DNA of 64,000 nucleotides, from assembly GCA_964577975.1 (NCBI GenBank), contig CAZOBB010000068.1, positions 1-64,000 of the forward strand, read 5' to 3'. The notes below the pieces were generated by a model that searched no databases, was not told the DNA's origin, and saw only the letters and a list, made by a program, of their open reading frames with translations. Position numbers and translations under genes: made by a program. Shown here piece after piece: positions 42,238 through 50,863 of the stretch (positions within the stretch are counted from its first letter, which is position 1; each line of letters begins with the position of its first letter). The stretch is from JAOZMY01 sp964577975. Its GTDB lineage: Bacteria > Desulfobacterota > S145-22.

Positions 42238-43515
42238 ATGGGAAAGACACTTACCCAAAAGATTCTTGAAAGGCATTGCGGTACGGAAGGAATCGTCGCG
42301 GGACAAATTGTTCAGTGTTCGGTAGATGTGGCATTGGGGAACGATGTCACGGCCCCCTTGGCCATCGAAGCGTTTGAAACGTTGGGGGTAGAAGAGGTTT
42401 TCGATAAGGAGAGAGTTGTCTTGGTGCCGGACCATTTCGTCCCCAACAAGGATATTGCGGCCGCAACCCAAGTGAAGGTCATGAGGGATTTCGCGCGGCG
42501 ATATGGAATCGTCAACTATTTCGAAGTGGGGCAAATGGGGATCGAGCATGCCCTCCTGCCTGAGAAGGGACTGGTAACAGCGGGGGATGTGGTTATCGGT
42601 GCGGACAGCCATACCTGCACCTATGGTGCCCTTGGCGCTTTTGCCACGGGGGTGGGAAGTACGGATTTGGCGGCCGTAATGGCGACAGGGCGATGTTGGT
42701 TCCGGGTTCCGGAAGCCATGAAATTCGTGTATCGCGGCAAGCTTCAGCCTTGGGTTTCGGGGAAGGATTTGATTTTATATACCATAGGGGATATTGGCGT
42801 GGACGGAGCGCTTTACCGCTCCATGGAGTTCGAGGGAGAGGTCATCCACCTTCTTTCCATGGATGGACGGTTTACGATGGCGAATATGGCGATTGAAGCA
42901 GGAGCCAAAAATGGGATCTTCCCTGTGGATGAGGTAACCTTGGCCTATCTCAAAGAGAGAGCCCAGCGGCCTCCCGTGGTGATGACCCCAGACGAAGACG
43001 CGGAATACGTGGAGGTTCGGGAATACGACGTGAGCCAAATCGGACCGCAAATTGCCTTTCCTTCCCTGCCGGGGAATGTCCATCCCGTGGAAGAGGCGGA
43101 GGGTATTCCTATCGACCAGGTTGTGATCGGGTCGTGTACGAACGGACGTTTGTCTGACCTTCGGGAGGCGGCGGAAATATTGAGGGGAAAACGGGTGCAT
43201 CCGGAGGTGCGACTTATCATTTTTCCGGCGACTCAACACATCTATCTCAGGGCGTTGAGGGAAGGATTGCTGGAGACTTTTGTGGAGGCCGGGGCGGCGG
43301 TAAGCACGCCAACGTGCGGCCCCTGTTTGGGGGGTCATATGGGGATTCTTGCGGAAGGCGAGCGGGCCCTTGCGACGACGAATCGGAATTTCCCGGGGCG
43401 AATGGGACATCCGAAGAGTGAAGTCTACCTTGCATCCCCCGCCGTAGCGGCAGCCAGTGCAGTAACGGGAAAAATCACGCATCCCTTGAAAGTGGCACGA
43501 AGGAGCAGAAAATGA
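42238..43515 (+). CDS. leuC: 3-isopropylmalate dehydratase large subunit
   Basis: A 425-residue aconitase-family large subunit. It has KTLTQKILERHCG, the segment GADSHTCTYGALGAF and the cluster-binding cysteines in IGSCTNGRLSDL and STPTCGPCLGGHMGIL. It isomerises 2-isopropylmalate with LeuD. The length fits the shorter archaeal/bacterial LeuC form used by many anaerobes. The leuA stop is directly upstream, and the leuD start overlaps by 4 bases. Confidence 0.96.
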   Translation: MGKTLTQKILERHCGTEGIVAGQIVQCSVDVALGNDVTAPLAIEAFETLGVEEVFDKERVVLVPDHFVPNKDIAAATQVKVMRDFARRYGIVNYFEVGQMGIEHALLPEKGLVTAGDVVIGADSHTCTYGALGAFATGVGSTDLAAVMATGRCWFRVPEAMKFVYRGKLQPWVSGKDLILYTIGDIGVDGALYRSMEFEGEVIHLLSMDGRFTMANMAIEAGAKNGIFPVDEVTLAYLKERAQRPPVVMTPDEDAEYVEVREYDVSQIGPQIAFPSLPGNVHPVEEAEGIPIDQVVIGSCTNGRLSDLREAAEILRGKRVHPEVRLIIFPATQHIYLRALREGLLETFVEAGAAVSTPTCGPCLGGHMGILAEGERALATTNRNFPGRMGHPKSEVYLASPAVAAASAVTGKITHPLKVARRSRK

Positions 43516-44024
43516 AATTTAGAGGGAAAGTATGGGTGTTTGAGGATGATGTGGATACGGATCAAATCATTCCTGCGCGTTATCTTACCACGTCTGATCC
43601 AACGATCCTTGCCAGGCATTGCATGGAGGATGCCGATCCGACCTTTCCTGGGAAGGTTCAGAAGGGCGATATTCTCGTGGCGGGGAAGAATTTTGGGAGT
43701 GGTTCTTCCCGGGAACATGCTCCTATTGCCATCAAAGCGGCGGGGATAGCGTGTGTGATTGCAGAGAGTTTTGCAAGGATTTTCTATCGCAATGCGTTTA
43801 ACATGGGACTGCCCATCTTTGTGTGCGAAGGAATCAGCAAATCGGTGAAAGACGGCGATATTGTTCAGGTAGACGGGGATAGGGGCGAGATCCTTTTGGA
43901 AAAGACAGGGGAGCGTTTTCAAGTGGCTCCCATTCCAGAGTTTATGCAGGCGTTGATAGAAGCGGGGGGGTTGATGCCGTATGTGAGAAGAACCTTTGTT
44001 GATGAGAAGGGTATCTCTTCTTGA
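43512..44024 (+). CDS. leuD: 3-isopropylmalate dehydratase small subunit
   Basis: A 170-residue small subunit. It starts FRGKVWVFEDDVDTDQIIPA and has the substrate-recognition segment KNFGSGSSREHAPIAIKAAG and ESFARIFYRNAFNMGLPI. It is translationally coupled to leuC (ATGA). In related genomes leuB usually comes next; here the next gene is asd. Confidence 0.96.
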   Translation: MKFRGKVWVFEDDVDTDQIIPARYLTTSDPTILARHCMEDADPTFPGKVQKGDILVAGKNFGSGSSREHAPIAIKAAGIACVIAESFARIFYRNAFNMGLPIFVCEGISKSVKDGDIVQVDGDRGEILLEKTGERFQVAPIPEFMQALIEAGGLMPYVRRTFVDEKGISS

Positions 44025-44067
44025 AAGAGAACAGGGGGACGTAGAAGAAAGAAGGGGAGGGAAGCCT

Positions 44068-45087
44068 ATGGAGAAAAAGGTGAATGTCGCGGTAGTGGGA
44101 GCCACGGGAGCCGTGGGGAACATGATGGTGGAGGTGCTCCAAGAGAGGAATTTTCCGGTAAATGAATTGAAACTTTTGGCCTCGGAGAGGAGCGCGGGAA
44201 CGACCATGTTGTTCCACGGTAAGGCCCATAAAGTAGAAGTCTTAAAGCCGGAATCGTTTGACGGGATTGACGTGGCTCTGTTTTCTGCTGGAGGTTCCGT
44301 GAGCCTGGAATATGCCCCCATTGCCGCCGAGCGAGGGGCGGTCGTGGTGGATAACTCGAGCGCCTTTCGGATGGAGCCGGATGTTCCCCTGGTGGTTCCG
44401 GAGGTGAATCCCCAGCGGATCGCCGATTACCGAAACCGGGGGATTATTGCCAATCCCAACTGTTCCACCATCCAAATGGTGGTAGCCTTGAAACCGATCT
44501 ACGATGCCGCGGGGATCGAACGGATTGTGGTTTCCACCTACCAGGCCGTTTCGGGAACGGGGAAACGCGCTATCCAAGAATTACAGGATCAATCCATTTC
44601 CATTTTCAATTTCAAGCCGGTCAAGACGGAGGTTTATCCTCATCAGATCGCGTTTAATTGTCTGCCACACATCGATGTCTTTTTGGAGAACGGCTATACG
44701 AAGGAAGAGATGAAGATGGTCAACGAGACGAAGAAGATCCTGGAGGATCCTTCCATCCGTGTGACGGCGACTACGGTTCGGGTTCCCGTATTCTACGGTC
44801 ATTCGGAATCTGTCAACGTGGAGACGAAAAAGAAGATCAGCGCCGAGGACGTGCGTGAGCTTCTCTCTAGGGCTCCAGGAGTGGTGGTCGTGGATGATCC
44901 TGACAGCAATCTCTATCCATTGGCTATCGACGCTGCCGGGAAGGACGAGACCTTCGTGGGCAGGATTCGAGAGGACGAGTCGATAGAAAAGGGAATCAAC
45001 CTCTGGGTCGTGGCGGATAATATCCGTAAAGGGGCGGCGACGAACGCCGTTCAGATAGCGGAGATCCTGATCGAACAATATTTCTAA
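44068..45087 (+). CDS. asd: Aspartate-semialdehyde dehydrogenase
   Basis: A 339-residue Asd that makes aspartate semialdehyde for lysine, threonine, methionine and diaminopimelate. It opens VNVAVVGATGAVGNMMVEVL. The catalytic cysteine is in NPNCSTIQMV, and STYQAVSGTGKRAIQEL follows. The ATG at 44068 follows GGGGAGGGAAGCCT; the frame is open into leuD. Downstream of leuD it is likely part of the same operon. Confidence 0.96.
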   Translation: MEKKVNVAVVGATGAVGNMMVEVLQERNFPVNELKLLASERSAGTTMLFHGKAHKVEVLKPESFDGIDVALFSAGGSVSLEYAPIAAERGAVVVDNSSAFRMEPDVPLVVPEVNPQRIADYRNRGIIANPNCSTIQMVVALKPIYDAAGIERIVVSTYQAVSGTGKRAIQELQDQSISIFNFKPVKTEVYPHQIAFNCLPHIDVFLENGYTKEEMKMVNETKKILEDPSIRVTATTVRVPVFYGHSESVNVETKKKISAEDVRELLSRAPGVVVVDDPDSNLYPLAIDAAGKDETFVGRIREDESIEKGINLWVVADNIRKGAATNAVQIAEILIEQYF

Positions 45088-45121
45088 AAAACGTCGTGTA
45101 AGGGATTTTGCTAGAAGGGTT

Positions 45122-46336
45122 ATGATTAAAAAAATCCCTGTCTCGAAACTGAGGGTAGGCATGTATGTTGCCCGTATCGATCGCGGGTGGTTGGAAAATC
45201 CCTTTTTCAGGGGACGTTTCGAGATTGTCTCTCAGGATCAGATAGACAAATTTGCAGAGTATAACATTTCCGATGTGTATATTGATACGTCGAAGGGATT
45301 GGATGTTCTTGAGGAGAGCGGAAAAGAGTTAGAAAAGGGGGATCCATATCTCAGCCCGTCGATCGAAGTGGGGAAGAAAAAGGGGGAGGGAGAAGAGAGA
45401 AGGAAGGCCTATCGAAAGGCGGGAAGGCTCTATAAGAATTCTCTCGAAACCACACGGAGACTGATGAATGATGTTCGATTGGGTAGGCTTGTGGACGCTA
45501 AAGAGATAACAGATACGGTAGAGAATCTCGTGGATCAGATTCTGAATGATCAGGATGCGATTGTTGGACTTGGCAAACTTCAGGATTATGACGATTATAC
45601 GTATACCCATTCCCTCAATGTGTGTATCTTTTGCCTTGCCATCGGGAGGGCTGTGGGCTATTCCAAAGAGAAGCTTTCTGTTCTTGGAGCGGGGGCTTTG
45701 GCACACGATTTTGGAAAGATGCTGGTTCCTAAAAAGATCTTGAATAAACCTGGGAAATTGACAGCGAGAGAGTTTGTCATTATGAAGGAGCATGTGATTC
45801 GGGGCGTGGAATACCTGAGGGGGGTTAGCGGGATGGTTCCGGAAGCGATTCAAGTGGCGTTGGAACATCATGAAAGGTATAGTGGAAGGGGTTATCCTCA
45901 AGGGCTGAAAGGGGAGAAGATTTCTGAGTTCGGAAAGATCGCGGCCGTTGTGGACGTGTATGATGCCATCACCTCTGATCGCGTGTATCACCGGGGGATG
46001 GTTCCTACTAAGGCTTTGCGGAAAATCTATGAGTGGCGGTACCATGATTTCGATCCGGTGCTCGTGGAGTTGTTTATCAAAATTATCGGGATCTATCCGT
46101 TGGGAAGTTTGGTGCGATTAAGCGATGGGAGCATCGGTATGGTGATTGAAGGGAATCCGAAAAATGCTGTTTGGCCTAAACTGCTTCTATTCTATGATCA
46201 AAAGGGGAATCTTCTTCGTGAACCAGTAAGAGTAGATCTTGCTAAAGAGACATCGTTGAAGATCTTGGAAAGCGTGGAGCCAAAAGAGGTAGAGGTGGAT
46301 ATAAAAAAGGCGTGGGATAAATATCTTTATCTGTGA
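45122..46336 (+). CDS. HD-GYP domain phosphodiesterase with DUF3391
   Basis: A 404-residue protein. Residues 1-130 are DUF3391-like (KKIPVSKLRVGMYVARIDRGWLENPF broken by a variable region). The HD-GYP domain (about 150-320) has HSLNVCIFCLAIGRAVGY, AHDFGKMLVPKKILNKPG and the signature HHERYSGRGYPQGLKG, so cyclic di-GMP hydrolysis is likely. The C-terminal 70 residues (VRLSDGSIGMVIEGNPKN) are the usual tail of this group. It could oppose the cyclase at 24823. Confidence 0.9.
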   Translation: MIKKIPVSKLRVGMYVARIDRGWLENPFFRGRFEIVSQDQIDKFAEYNISDVYIDTSKGLDVLEESGKELEKGDPYLSPSIEVGKKKGEGEERRKAYRKAGRLYKNSLETTRRLMNDVRLGRLVDAKEITDTVENLVDQILNDQDAIVGLGKLQDYDDYTYTHSLNVCIFCLAIGRAVGYSKEKLSVLGAGALAHDFGKMLVPKKILNKPGKLTAREFVIMKEHVIRGVEYLRGVSGMVPEAIQVALEHHERYSGRGYPQGLKGEKISEFGKIAAVVDVYDAITSDRVYHRGMVPTKALRKIYEWRYHDFDPVLVELFIKIIGIYPLGSLVRLSDGSIGMVIEGNPKNAVWPKLLLFYDQKGNLLREPVRVDLAKETSLKILESVEPKEVEVDIKKAWDKYLYL

Positions 46337-46456
46337 GGCAAGATGTCTTCTCTCCGGATCGAGTGTAGGGTTGCCTGGAGAAAAAGGGATCGATACCCTC
46401 GTGTGTGGGATGGATAGTTTGCTTGACAACCTTTCAAGGGGAACCAAACGGCCGAA

Positions 46457-46486
46457 TTGACACGCCTCGGTTGGATGTGGTAAAGA
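46457..46486 (+). promoter_or_regulatory. Promoter of the first tRNA-Ser
   Basis: TTGACA (46457-46462) and TAAAGA (46481-46486) are 18 bases apart, which would start transcription near 46493, just ahead of the tRNA. Another TTGACA at 46423 has no good -10 partner. Confidence 0.5.
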
Positions 46487-46499
46487 TACGGCCGCGAGC

Positions 46500-46591
<92 letters not shown>

Positions 46592-46620
46592 TTTTCTATA
46601 AATGTGGATGGGTGGGGGGG

Positions 46621-46648
46621 TTCACATCCAACAAGGGTGTGATATAAT
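46621..46648 (+). promoter_or_regulatory. Promoter of the second tRNA-Ser
   Basis: TTCACA (46621-46626) and a perfect TATAAT (46643-46648) are 16 bases apart. Transcription would start near 46655, about 11 bases before the tRNA. So the two serine tRNAs can be made separately. Confidence 0.65.
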
Positions 46649-46665
46649 GAGGTGATTTCGTGAAG

Positions 46666-46759
46666 GGAGAGATGTCCGAGCTGGCCGAAGGAGCACGATT
46701 GGAAATCGTGTGTACCCCCACAAGGGGTACCGAGGGTTCGAATCCCTCTCTCTCCGCCA
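46666..46759 (+). tRNA. trnS: tRNA-Ser (anticodon GGA)
   Basis: Class II tRNA, 94 bases with encoded CCA. GGAGAGA (46666-46672) pairs with TCTCTCC (46749-46755). The anticodon loop TTGGAAA gives GGA (reads UCC/UCU). The variable arm TACCCCCACAAGGGGTA forms a strong stem. It is followed 11 bases later by the SRP RNA. Confidence 0.96.
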
Positions 46760-46770
46760 TGAGTGTGAAA

Positions 46771-46900
46771 GGGTGAATGGCCTGGATAGTCGGGTCCTGC
46801 GCAACATAAACCCGCGAACCCCGTCAGGTCCGGAAGGAAGCAGCGGTAGTGGGACCTTATGTGTGCCGCAGGGGTGCCTGACTATCCAGTCGGTTCACCC
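46771..46900 (+). ncRNA. ffs: Signal recognition particle RNA (4.5S type)
   Basis: Short bacterial SRP RNA. The ends pair as GGGTGAATGG.CTGGATAGTC with GACTATCCAG.CGGTTCACCC. The apical domain has the conserved CAGGTCCGGAAGGAAGCAGC (46834-46853) that binds Ffh. TTTT follows the 3' end, consistent with termination there. The order trnS-ffs-dnaX-ybaB-recR is widely conserved. The exact ends are estimates. Confidence 0.93.
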
Positions 46901-46918
46901 TTTTAATGGATAGTAGGC

Positions 46919-48610
46919 ATGTCGTATCTCGTTCTTGCTAGAAAATGGCGTCCCCAAACCTTTGAAGAGGTTGTTGGTCAGGAAATCATAACCAAGACCC
47001 TGAAGAACGCGATCGAACAAGGACGCGTTGCTCATGCCCTTTTGTTTTGTGGACCTCGAGGTGTTGGAAAGACCTCTGTGGCGCGCATCTTAGCCAAGGC
47101 CTTGAATTGCGAGCACGGTCCCACGGCTAATCCTTGCGGTACATGCCCTGCCTGTCGAGAGATTACCCAGGGAACTAGCCTCGACATCCATGAAATCGAT
47201 GGAGCTTCGAACCGGGGAATCGATGAAATCCGGAAACTCAAAGAGACGGTGGTCTATCTTCCTGCCAGCTTGACGACCAAGGTTATCATCATCGATGAAG
47301 TGCACATGCTGACGAAGGAGGCCTTCAACGCCCTTTTGAAGACGTTGGAAGAGCCTCCTGAGCATGTCGTCTTCATTCTCGCCACCACGGAACCCCACAA
47401 GATTCCTCCCACTATCCTTTCTCGGTGTCAACGTTACGATTTTCGAAGGGTTCCCTTTCGGAAGATGGTGGCGCATCTGAAAAAGATAGTGGAAAAAGAA
47501 GGATTCTCGGTGGACGAGAAGGCCCTTATGCTGGTGGCTCGGGAGGCGACGGGAAGCCTTCGGGACGCAGAGGTCGTTCTTGATCAACTCATGCTTATTT
47601 CGGAGGGAAAGCGGATTACCGTGGAGGATGCCCGTTCGGCCCTTTCGGTCGTGGATACCTCTGTTATGTTGCGTTTTCTGAGGGGGATCATTGACAAAGA
47701 GCCGGAAACCGTTTTGAGTTTGGTTCACGAGCTGGTCGATGCAGGGACGGATTTGGGCTCTTTCTATCGATCCTTTCTCTTCTTTCTCCACGATCTCCTC
47801 CTACTTAAGGCGGCGGGCGATGAGGAAGTTTCCATGGAACGGGGCGAGGAGGAGATAAGGGAGATGAGAGAAATTATCCGTCCTGTTTCTCTGGAACAGA
47901 TGGAGGCGTGGATTCAGATCTTTCATGAAAAAGAGCGGTTTGTGTTACAGAGTGATTATGCCCGTATTGGCATAGAAACGGCCCTGTTGAAGATGGTCCA
48001 TCTCCATCAAGTGGTTTCCCTTACCTCGTTGATCCAACGGTTGGAGAAAAGGGTGGAGGGCGGAGTGGAAACCCCTTCTTCCACTGTTGAGGGAAAAAGG
48101 GGGAAAAAGAGGGAGGGGGAGGCAGATTCTCCATCGCGAATTCATCATGAGGAAGGCGATGTTCCCGTGGAATCGGAAAAAGGGGAATCGGATACCGGCG
48201 AAGGGAATTTCCTGGCGGAATTCTTGGATTATGTAAAAAGGAAGGCGATGCCTCTTTCCGTGCAATTGTCGGAGGCTCACGGCTTCCGGTGGCGGGGAAA
48301 TGTGGCGGAATTTCTGTTTCGACCCCATTCCTTTTCCCTTCATCTTCTTCAGACGCCCGAGAAGGAGATCCAGATCAAGGAGCTTTTGAAGACCTTTTCT
48401 GGGCGTGACGTGGGGAAGTTGGTCTTCAGAGAAGAAGAGGAAGGCAAAGGGAAGAAACAAAAGGGGCAAGAAACCAGTGGAAACGCCTCTCCTTCCCCTG
48501 GACAAAAAGGGTTGGCGCTGCACCCTGCCGTCAAAGACGCCTTGGGAATTCTTGGGGGAAGATTGGTCGAAATCAAACCTATTGATCGTAAAGAGAAGGA
48601 GGAACAATGA
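46919..48610 (+). CDS. dnaX: DNA polymerase III subunit gamma/tau
   Basis: A 563-residue clamp-loader ATPase. It has YLVLARKWRPQTFEEVVGQE, Walker A GPRGVGKTS and a four-cysteine zinc site (CEHGPTANPCGTCPAC). Walker B IIDEVHMLT and the sensor region LATTEPHKIPPTILSRC follow. Domain III ends near residue 370. A hydrophilic linker (about 380-430) leads to a tau-specific C-terminal part. A GGGAAAA heptamer in the proper frame (48091-48097) could produce a shorter gamma form. The stop overlaps the ybaB start. Confidence 0.96.
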   Translation: MSYLVLARKWRPQTFEEVVGQEIITKTLKNAIEQGRVAHALLFCGPRGVGKTSVARILAKALNCEHGPTANPCGTCPACREITQGTSLDIHEIDGASNRGIDEIRKLKETVVYLPASLTTKVIIIDEVHMLTKEAFNALLKTLEEPPEHVVFILATTEPHKIPPTILSRCQRYDFRRVPFRKMVAHLKKIVEKEGFSVDEKALMLVAREATGSLRDAEVVLDQLMLISEGKRITVEDARSALSVVDTSVMLRFLRGIIDKEPETVLSLVHELVDAGTDLGSFYRSFLFFLHDLLLLKAAGDEEVSMERGEEEIREMREIIRPVSLEQMEAWIQIFHEKERFVLQSDYARIGIETALLKMVHLHQVVSLTSLIQRLEKRVEGGVETPSSTVEGKRGKKREGEADSPSRIHHEEGDVPVESEKGESDTGEGNFLAEFLDYVKRKAMPLSVQLSEAHGFRWRGNVAEFLFRPHSFSLHLLQTPEKEIQIKELLKTFSGRDVGKLVFREEEEGKGKKQKGQETSGNASPSPGQKGLALHPAVKDALGILGGRLVEIKPIDRKEKEEQ

Positions 48611-48921
48611 GTCCTAAACTGTCTGATATCATGAAACAAGCCCAAAAGATGCAAGCCAAGATGGCGGAGATTCAGGAAGAATTGGCTGAGAAAGTGGTGG
48701 AGGCCACATCCGGGGGCGGGATGGTCAAGGTGCAAGCGAATGGTCGGCAGGAAATCCTTTCAATCCAGATCGAACCGGATGTGGTAAACCCAGATGATGT
48801 AGAGATGCTTCAGGATCTTGTAGTAGCCGCTGTTAATGAGGCCTTGCGAAAGTCCCAGGAGATGATGGCGGAAGAGATGAAGAAGCTGACCGGGGGCATG
48901 TCGATCCCGGGGCTGTTTTGA
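48607..48921 (+). CDS. ybaB: Nucleoid-associated protein YbaB/EbfC
   Basis: A 104-residue DNA-binding dimer. It starts LSDIMKQAQKMQAKMAEIQE and has the conserved VEATSGGGMVKVQANGRQEI and DLVVAAVNEALRKSQEMMAEEM. The ATG overlaps the dnaX stop (ATGA) and a GAAGGAGGAACA site lies just upstream. It sits between dnaX and recR as in most bacteria. Confidence 0.96.
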   Translation: MSPKLSDIMKQAQKMQAKMAEIQEELAEKVVEATSGGGMVKVQANGRQEILSIQIEPDVVNPDDVEMLQDLVVAAVNEALRKSQEMMAEEMKKLTGGMSIPGLF

Positions 48922-48927
48922 GTTTCG

Positions 48928-49533
48928 GTGACCATGGAAGCCTATCCCAAACCCATTGTCAGATTGATCGATTTGTTGGGAAAACTGCCGGGAGTGGGAC
49001 GTAAGAGCGCCACACGGATGGCGTTTCATATTTTGTACGAGTCGGACCAGTATGGGGAATCATTGGCCGAGGCGATCGTGGCGGTCAAAAGCGATATCCG
49101 GCTTTGCACACGATGTTTCAACCTTTCCGATGGGGAGCTTTGTGCCATCTGCCGCAGCCCCAAGCGGGATCCCCACCTTCTTTGTGTGGTGGAGGATACG
49201 AAAGACCTGATCGCCGTGGAACAGACGGGTGCCTTTTCAGGGCTTTATCATGTGCTCCAAGGGCATCTCGATCCTTTGCAGGGGATAGGTCCAGAAAAGC
49301 TCAAGATTGAGGAGCTCTTAGAACGGTTGAGACATGAGCCGATTCGGGAGGTTATTCTTGCCACGAACCCTGATGCGGCGGGGACGGCGACGGCCCTCTA
49401 TCTCCAAAAGCGTCTCCAGCCTTTTCACCTCAAGATCACGCGCCTTGCCCAAGGTGTCCCAGTTGGGGGCGATATCGAGTACGTGGATACCCAGACCCTT
49501 CGCGCTTCTCTCAAACAGCGCACGGAATTTTAA
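48928..49533 (+). CDS. recR: Recombination protein RecR
   Basis: A 201-residue DNA-repair protein of the RecFOR pathway. A helix-hairpin-helix (LGKLPGVGRKSATRMAFHIL) precedes a four-cysteine zinc finger (CTRCFNLSDGELCAIC) and a Toprim domain (LLCVVEDTKDLIAVE, EVILATNPDAAGTATALYL). A Walker-like LARGVPVGG segment is present as LAQGVPVGGDIEYVD. GTG at 48928 is used; ATG at 48934 is also possible. A terminator follows. Confidence 0.95.
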   Translation: MTMEAYPKPIVRLIDLLGKLPGVGRKSATRMAFHILYESDQYGESLAEAIVAVKSDIRLCTRCFNLSDGELCAICRSPKRDPHLLCVVEDTKDLIAVEQTGAFSGLYHVLQGHLDPLQGIGPEKLKIEELLERLRHEPIREVILATNPDAAGTATALYLQKRLQPFHLKITRLAQGVPVGGDIEYVDTQTLRASLKQRTEF

Positions 49534-49560
49534 GCCCGCTTTGATTCTGCGTTTGTACGA

Positions 49561-49589
49561 AAAAAAGCCACGAGAATATCGTGGCTTTT
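49561..49589 (+). terminator. Intrinsic terminator after recR
   Basis: An 11-bp stem AAAAGCCACGA/TCGTGGCTTTT (49563-49573 and 49579-49589) with a GAATA loop. The T-rich 3' arm and A-rich 5' side let it also stop transcripts from the left-going tRNA-Leu/secG operon. Confidence 0.85.
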
Positions 49590-49602
49590 CGGTATCGAGA
49601 TA

Positions 49603-49688
49603 TGGTGCCGAAGGCGGGACTCGAACCCGCACAGGCGTAGCCCACCACCCCCTCAAGATGGCGTGTCTACCAGTTCCACCACTTCGGC
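49603..49688 (-). tRNA. trnL: tRNA-Leu (anticodon GAG)
   Basis: Class II tRNA, 86 bases with encoded CCA. The acceptor GCCGAAG (5' end at 49688) pairs with CTTCGGC. The anticodon loop TTGAGGG gives GAG (reads CUC/CUU). The long variable arm is GGGCTACGCC-like and the T arm contains GGTTCGAGTCC. It lies 8 bases downstream of secG on the same strand, probably in the same transcript. Confidence 0.95.
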
Positions 49689-49696
49689 ACGAGGTT

Positions 49697-50071
49697 TCAC
49701 GGCTTCGTTTTCGTTCCTGTTTCCGGTTTCGGTTGAGCTTCCGATGCCGGCTTTTGAGGAACCGTCTTCGGTTTCTCACCCGTTTTCACGGGAGCCGTTT
49801 TTTTCGTCTTGTTTTTCATGATGGTGGAGACGCTGGCTTTTCTGTGTCCGCTCGCATAGGCGAGTAGAAGCGAGGTTAACATGAAAACCACGGCGGCCCC
49901 CACCGTGACGCGATTGAGAAAAGGGGTCGATCCGGAACTGCCGAAGACCGTCTGGCTCGCCCCGGCTCCAAATGCCGCCCCGATGTCACTTCCTCGGCCT
50001 GTTTGCATAAGGATGATCAGAATCAGGGCAATTGCTACCACCACGTGCAGAACAGAGATGACTGTTACCAT
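49697..50071 (-). CDS. secG: Preprotein translocase subunit SecG
   Basis: A 124-residue SecG. Two transmembrane helices lie at about 3-24 and 53-73. The conserved LIILMQTGRGSDIGAAFGAG joins them. It has a hydrophilic, Lys/Pro-rich tail (about 80-124) that is longer than in E. coli. It sits downstream of tpiA, the common gap-pgk-tpiA-secG order. Confidence 0.94.
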   Translation of the reverse strand: MVTVISVLHVVVAIALILIILMQTGRGSDIGAAFGAGASQTVFGSSGSTPFLNRVTVGAAVVFMLTSLLLAYASGHRKASVSTIMKNKTKKTAPVKTGEKPKTVPQKPASEAQPKPETGTKTKP

Positions 50072-50080
50072 TTGTTTTCC

Positions 50081-50845
50081 TTACACACCCCGCGTGACGA
50101 TTTGAGCGAAGGAATCGGCTTTCAGACTAGCCCCTCCAACCAACCCTCCGTCGATGTTTTCCATCGCCATGAGGCCTTCAATATTTTCCGGTTTTACGCT
50201 TCCTCCGTATAAGATACGGATTTCCGCCGCCATTCCTTTCCCCACCCGTGAATCGAGCCACTTTCGGATAAAGGCGTGCACCTCTTCCGCTTGTTCCGGG
50301 GAAGCAGTTTTTCCCGTCCCGATGGCCCAGATGGGTTCGTAAGCAAGGATCATAGACCGAACTTGTTCCGTTGTCAAGCCATTCAAGCCTTTTTCGAGCT
50401 CCTCTTCGATAATGGTGAAGGTTTGACCAGCCTCCCTCTGTTCCAGAGATTCTCCCACGCAAAGGATCGGTATAAGGTCGTGGGTGAAGGCGGCACGGAG
50501 TTTCTTGTTCACAGTTTCGTTCGTTTCTCCGAAATATTGACGTCTTTCTGAATGCCCGATGATGACATGGCTACATCCGACCTCTTTCAGCATGACGGGA
50601 GAGATCTCGCCCGTGAAGGCCCCTTTTTCCTCCCAGTGCATGTTCTGCCCTGCCAGGAGGAGAGAGGTGTCAGAGACGAGTTCCGAGGCTGTGGTGAGCG
50701 CCGTGAAAGGGGGCGCTATCAAGATGTCCACCTTTTCGGGCTCCACCTCTTTCGTTTGTCGGAGGATGCCCGTGATGAGATCTCGCGCCTCTCTCGTAGT
50801 CATGTGCATTTTCCAGTTGCCCGCGATCATGGGTTTGCGTTTCAT
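50081..50845 (-). CDS. tpiA: Triosephosphate isomerase
   Basis: A 254-residue TIM barrel that interconverts dihydroxyacetone phosphate and glyceraldehyde-3-phosphate. It has MIAGNWKMHMT with the catalytic Lys, VIIGHSERRQYF with the catalytic His, AYEPIWAIGTGK with the catalytic Glu, ILYGGSVKPEN and GLVGGASL. It lies between pgk and secG. Confidence 0.97.
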   Translation of the reverse strand: MKRKPMIAGNWKMHMTTREARDLITGILRQTKEVEPEKVDILIAPPFTALTTASELVSDTSLLLAGQNMHWEEKGAFTGEISPVMLKEVGCSHVIIGHSERRQYFGETNETVNKKLRAAFTHDLIPILCVGESLEQREAGQTFTIIEEELEKGLNGLTTEQVRSMILAYEPIWAIGTGKTASPEQAEEVHAFIRKWLDSRVGKGMAAEIRILYGGSVKPENIEGLMAMENIDGGLVGGASLKADSFAQIVTRGV

Positions 50846-50863
50846 GCTTGAATCTCCTTGAAA

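Noticed and set aside
46423..46428. A TTGACA upstream of the tRNA-Ser pair
   Set aside because: No acceptable -10 box lies 15-19 bases downstream; the TTGACA at 46457 is better placed.
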